Shown: one piece after another, positions 61,466 through 64,000 of the stretch
How the letters are laid out: each line of letters opens with the position of its first letter
Position numbering within the stretch: position 1 is the first letter of the stretch
Made by a program: the position numbers and the translations under genes
The notes under the pieces: generated by a model
What the model saw: the letters and a program-made list of their open reading frames with translations, nothing else
Told to the model about the DNA's origin: nothing
Database searches by the model: none
Assembly (NCBI GenBank): GCA_008501635.1
Contig: QQUJ01000010.1
Location: forward strand, 124,001-188,000
Source: Pseudomonadota bacterium
GTDB lineage: Bacteria; Pseudomonadota; Gammaproteobacteria; QQUJ01
Direction of reading: 5' to 3'
DNA length: 64,000 nucleotides

Positions 61466-61888
61466 ATGAAAGTGCTTCGTATTCTGTCTACTGCTGTTTT
61501 GCTTCTTTTTGCCTCGTCTGCGGGTTGGGCAGCCGAAGATACACCGGAACAGATTCCCGGGACGACTCGCGTCACCGCCGAGGATGTCGTGGCACTGGTG
61601 GGCAAATTCGATGACCTGGTGATTATCGATGCGCGCACGAAAAAGGATAACTCAGCCGGTTTTATCGAAGGCGCCATCTCACTGCCCGATACCGAGACCA
61701 CACCTGCAAGCTTGGCAGCTCATATCCCCACCAAGACGACGCCGGTCCTGTTCTACTGCAACGGCGTCAAGTGCGGGCGTAGTGTGACATCCTGTCAGAT
61801 GGCACTGGCCGAAGGTTACAGCAATGTCTATTGGTTCCGCGGCGGGTGGGGCGAATGGACGGCCAAAGGGATGCCGGTCGCGCATTGA
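61466..61888 (+). CDS. Exported rhodanese-like sulphurtransferase
   Basis: 140 residues from ATG with AGGGGAG upstream. The signal peptide is about 1-22 (FASSAGWAA). The rhodanese domain has VVIIDAR-like text, EGAISLPD and an active-site loop FYCNGVKCGRS with Cys98. It likely handles sulphane sulphur in the periplasm. The MCP gene follows 94 bases later on the same strand. Confidence 0.9.
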   Translation: MKVLRILSTAVLLLFASSAGWAAEDTPEQIPGTTRVTAEDVVALVGKFDDLVIIDARTKKDNSAGFIEGAISLPDTETTPASLAAHIPTKTTPVLFYCNGVKCGRSVTSCQMALAEGYSNVYWFRGGWGEWTAKGMPVAH

Positions 61889-61982
61889 TCCCGATGGGAA
61901 AGACGCTTTGAGTAGACCGGGGGTGCTCCGTTCGCGGGGCGGCTCCCCGGCAACTCCTGATTTGGCGGGATAGGGACTGACA

Positions 61983-63860
61983 ATGTGGTTTGAACGCATT
62001 TCCATCAAACACTTCATCCTGGCGATGCTCGGTGGCCTTGGCATCGTGGTTATGGTGCTGTCGCTGTTCATGACACAGAAGTTTCGCCAGGCCTCACTCG
62101 AGTTTCAGGAGCAATCGCTGCAGCGGATGATCGCCAGTGCCGCGCAGACCGAGATGCGTGCGTTGGAGAAAAGAGCCGCCGAACTCGGCGAGTTTGCACT
62201 CAAGGACAACAACTTTAAAAGTCTGATCGGAAAGCTGAGATCAGGTGAAGACGTGGAGGCCAGGCAGCGTCTGCTTGAACTTCTGCAATCGCAGTTCAAT
62301 CAGCGCTTTGTCACCACGGGCATCGTCGATCTGGTGCTGCTGCGCCTTTACGACAAGCAACTGAATCTGCTCGTGCAGACCGCCGCAGAGGGAACGACAG
62401 CCCCGGAGGCGATGAATTCGGGATTGCGGGCGCTGGCCGGGGCTCGCGAGGGGGCGGATCGCATGAAGCGCATCGGGGGTTTGTGGAATTGGAACGACCG
62501 GCCGGTGCATTCGACATTGATCCCTGTGGGCGGCCTGAGACTGGCCGGTTATCTGGAGGTGGTCGCCAATCCCATCCACGCATTGCGTCAGCTCGGCACG
62601 GCGATCGACATGCCGGTGCGGCTGGTTAGCATGGCCGGCATCGAGCTCGAAAAAAGCGAGTCCTGGCGGACCGATGCCGAGGCCAACCAGCACGTGGTCC
62701 CGGTCCACATGCCGGACCTTGGCGCCGATGGCGTGCTGCGCATCGAAGCGGTCGAGGATTTCAGCGACCTCAACGCCAGGATCGCCGCGATTCAGTGGCA
62801 GATTCTCGCCGCCTTTGCCGCCCTCATCGGGTTCGGTATCTTCGCGTCGCTCTGGGTGCTTCGCAAGGCGCTGTTTATCCCGGTCACTGAAACCGTGCAG
62901 GCGATGGAGAGAGTCGCAGCCGGCGACCTGACGGTGATCCCCAGTGCCAAAGGGCTCAAGGAACTCGCGGCCATCACCCGCGCCCTCTCCGATTTGATCG
63001 GTAGTGTCCGCGCTGATGTGCTGGGGGTGATCGATATCTCGCATCAACTCATGAGCCAGGCGAACTCGCTGGAGAACGTGGCCAGCGGCACCAACCAGGG
63101 TATCCAGGAGCTGCAGAAGGAGATGGCCTATATCGCCTCAGCAATGACGGAGATGGCGGCAACGGTCCAGCAGGTGGCAGGTAACGCCAATTCCGCGGCC
63201 GATGCGGCGCAGCAGGCCGATCAGGAATCGAGCAGCGGGCGCAAGGTGGTCGCGGATGCCGTCAGTGTGATCGAGTCTTTGGCCAAGGAAGTGGAATCGG
63301 CCTCCGCCGTCATCTTGCGCCTGGAGAACGAGACCGACACCATCGGCGCGGTGCTGGACGTGATCAAGGGCATTGCGGAACAGACCAATCTCCTGGCGCT
63401 GAATGCGGCCATCGAGGCGGCGCGCGCCGGCGAACAGGGTCGCGGATTTGCAGTGGTGGCGGATGAGGTGCGCACGCTCGCTTCGCGCACACAGCAGTCG
63501 ACGCGCGAAATACACGACATGATCGAACGCCTGCAGACAGGGGCCGGTGAAGCCGTCAAAGCGATGGAGATCAGCCGTGACCGCGCCGGTGCATGTGTGG
63601 ATCAGGCGATCAAGGCCGGCTCTTCGCTCGACAACATCGCCGCGGCAGTAGGAACCATCAACGATATGAACACCCAGATCGCCAGTGCCGCCGAAGAGCA
63701 GAGCGCGGTAGCGGCCGAGATCAATCGCAATGCCAACAATATCAGCCACGTCGCCGACGTGAGCGCGGAAGGGGCGCAACACACCTCCGCCGCCAGCGAG
63801 CAATTGCTGCAGCTTTCAGAGCAATTGCGTCGCCAGGTCGGGCGCTTCAATGTCGGCTGA
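61983..63860 (+). CDS. Methyl-accepting chemotaxis protein
   Basis: 625 residues. Membrane helix about 11-31, a periplasmic ligand domain (32-265), a second helix about 270-292, a HAMP-like region to about 345, then the cytoplasmic signalling domain with the highly conserved hairpin tip [20 protein letters not shown] and [15 protein letters not shown]. The C-terminus lacks the NWETF-type pentapeptide for CheR/CheB docking. It senses an unknown compound; the rhodanese upstream may or may not be linked. Confidence 0.94.
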   Translation: MWFERISIKHFILAMLGGLGIVVMVLSLFMTQKFRQASLEFQEQSLQRMIASAAQTEMRALEKRAAELGEFALKDNNFKSLIGKLRSGEDVEARQRLLELLQSQFNQRFVTTGIVDLVLLRLYDKQLNLLVQTAAEGTTAPEAMNSGLRALAGAREGADRMKRIGGLWNWNDRPVHSTLIPVGGLRLAGYLEVVANPIHALRQLGTAIDMPVRLVSMAGIELEKSESWRTDAEANQHVVPVHMPDLGADGVLRIEAVEDFSDLNARIAAIQWQILAAFAALIGFGIFASLWVLRKALFIPVTETVQAMERVAAGDLTVIPSAKGLKELAAITRALSDLIGSVRADVLGVIDISHQLMSQANSLENVASGTNQGIQELQKEMAYIASAMTEMAATVQQVAGNANSAADAAQQADQESSSGRKVVADAVSVIESLAKEVESASAVILRLENETDTIGAVLDVIKGIAEQTNLLALNAAIEAARAGEQGRGFAVVADEVRTLASRTQQSTREIHDMIERLQTGAGEAVKAMEISRDRAGACVDQAIKAGSSLDNIAAAVGTINDMNTQIASAAEEQSAVAAEINRNANNISHVADVSAEGAQHTSAASEQLLQLSEQLRRQVGRFNVG

Positions 63861-63886
63861 CAGACCTCTCTGCATGAGCGCCGGAT

Positions 63887-64000
63887 TCAGCCCCCGGCAC
63901 CCAGGTTCTCCCACAGCATCAGCAGCGCGATGGCCAGCAGAATCACTCCGGTGGTGACCGATACCGCGCGCTCCACCCGGGGTCTGCTCATCCAATGTCG
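63887..64000 (-). CDS. LysE-type exporter, C-terminal part (cut by window edge)
   Basis: The last 37 residues of a minus-strand gene: RHWMSRPRVERAVSVTT is followed by a terminal membrane helix VILLAIALLMLWENLG, resembling the end of LysE/RhtB-family amino-acid exporters. The rest lies beyond the window. Confidence 0.55.
   Translation of the reverse strand, partial: RHWMSRPRVERAVSVTTGVILLAIALLMLWENLGAGG

Noticed and set aside
1-64000. CRISPR arrays, tRNA, rRNA, transposase genes
   Set aside because: No regular spaced repeats, cloverleaf or transposase motifs were seen.

Overview
The window is GC-rich, densely coded chromosomal DNA that most resembles a free-living gammaproteobacterium. The gene set points that way: a hemD-hemX-hemY cluster, zapE, elbB, a PpsR-type PEP synthase regulator, YadS/TRIC, an Aap-type amino-acid transporter, an MCP, CheX and two c-di-GMP proteins. 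Intergenic repeats familiar from environmental Gammaproteobacteria agree. I cannot name the genus. No rRNA, tRNA, CRISPR array, insertion sequence or prophage was seen.

Layout. 1-2809: end of hemD, then hemX and hemY. 2840-9454: ferredoxin-reductase, orphan ParA-type ATPase, a kinase-HDOD-GAF protein, UbiD and a MoCF-domain protein. 9574-11838: glutamate dehydrogenase, a hairpin-rich repeat and Hsp20. 12014-18631: thioesterase-like protein, DUF486, ZapE, ElbB, two tandem PpsR paralogues and a NodIJ-type ABC exporter. 18632-24020: a structured leader before a CsgG-like lipoprotein, NRDE protein, hydrolase-OsmC fusion, and a two-gene HU operon in which one HU is fused to a membrane segment and LysM. 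24116-31789: TRIC channel, DMT exporter, and two GGDEF/EAL proteins flanking a RuBisCO-like protein. 32044-40396: housekeeping and accessory enzymes (HMCES/YedK, isomerase, lipoprotein hydrolase, MFS with divergent AraC regulator, AlkD, RidA, GNAT, TfoX-N, SGNH).

40397-43263 is the clearest foreign region: AT-rich, bearing integron attC-like sites but no integrase in view. It holds a cassette with two unknown zinc-ribbon proteins, a BrnT/BrnA toxin-antitoxin cassette and a DUF488 gene. 43436-51663 holds an esterase, SRPBCC protein, methyltransferase, kinase-like unknown, exporter, a 1.1 kb stretch with no intact gene and a beta-propeller-like exported protein. 51835-55775: CheX, then a tungstate uptake locus (regulator divergent from tupBCA). 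56041-61114: short asparaginase-domain protein and a four-gene amino-acid ABC operon. 61466-64000: exported rhodanese, MCP and the end of a LysE-type exporter.

Main items for follow-up: the zinc-ribbon gene pair in the integron cassette (possible uncharacterised defence or stress system), the HU-membrane-LysM fusion with its unusual HU partner, the two-hairpin leader before the CsgG-like gene, the catalytically altered RuBisCO-like protein, the PpsR duplication and the tup operator. All function calls are from reading translated sequence and recognising motifs; no search was run.
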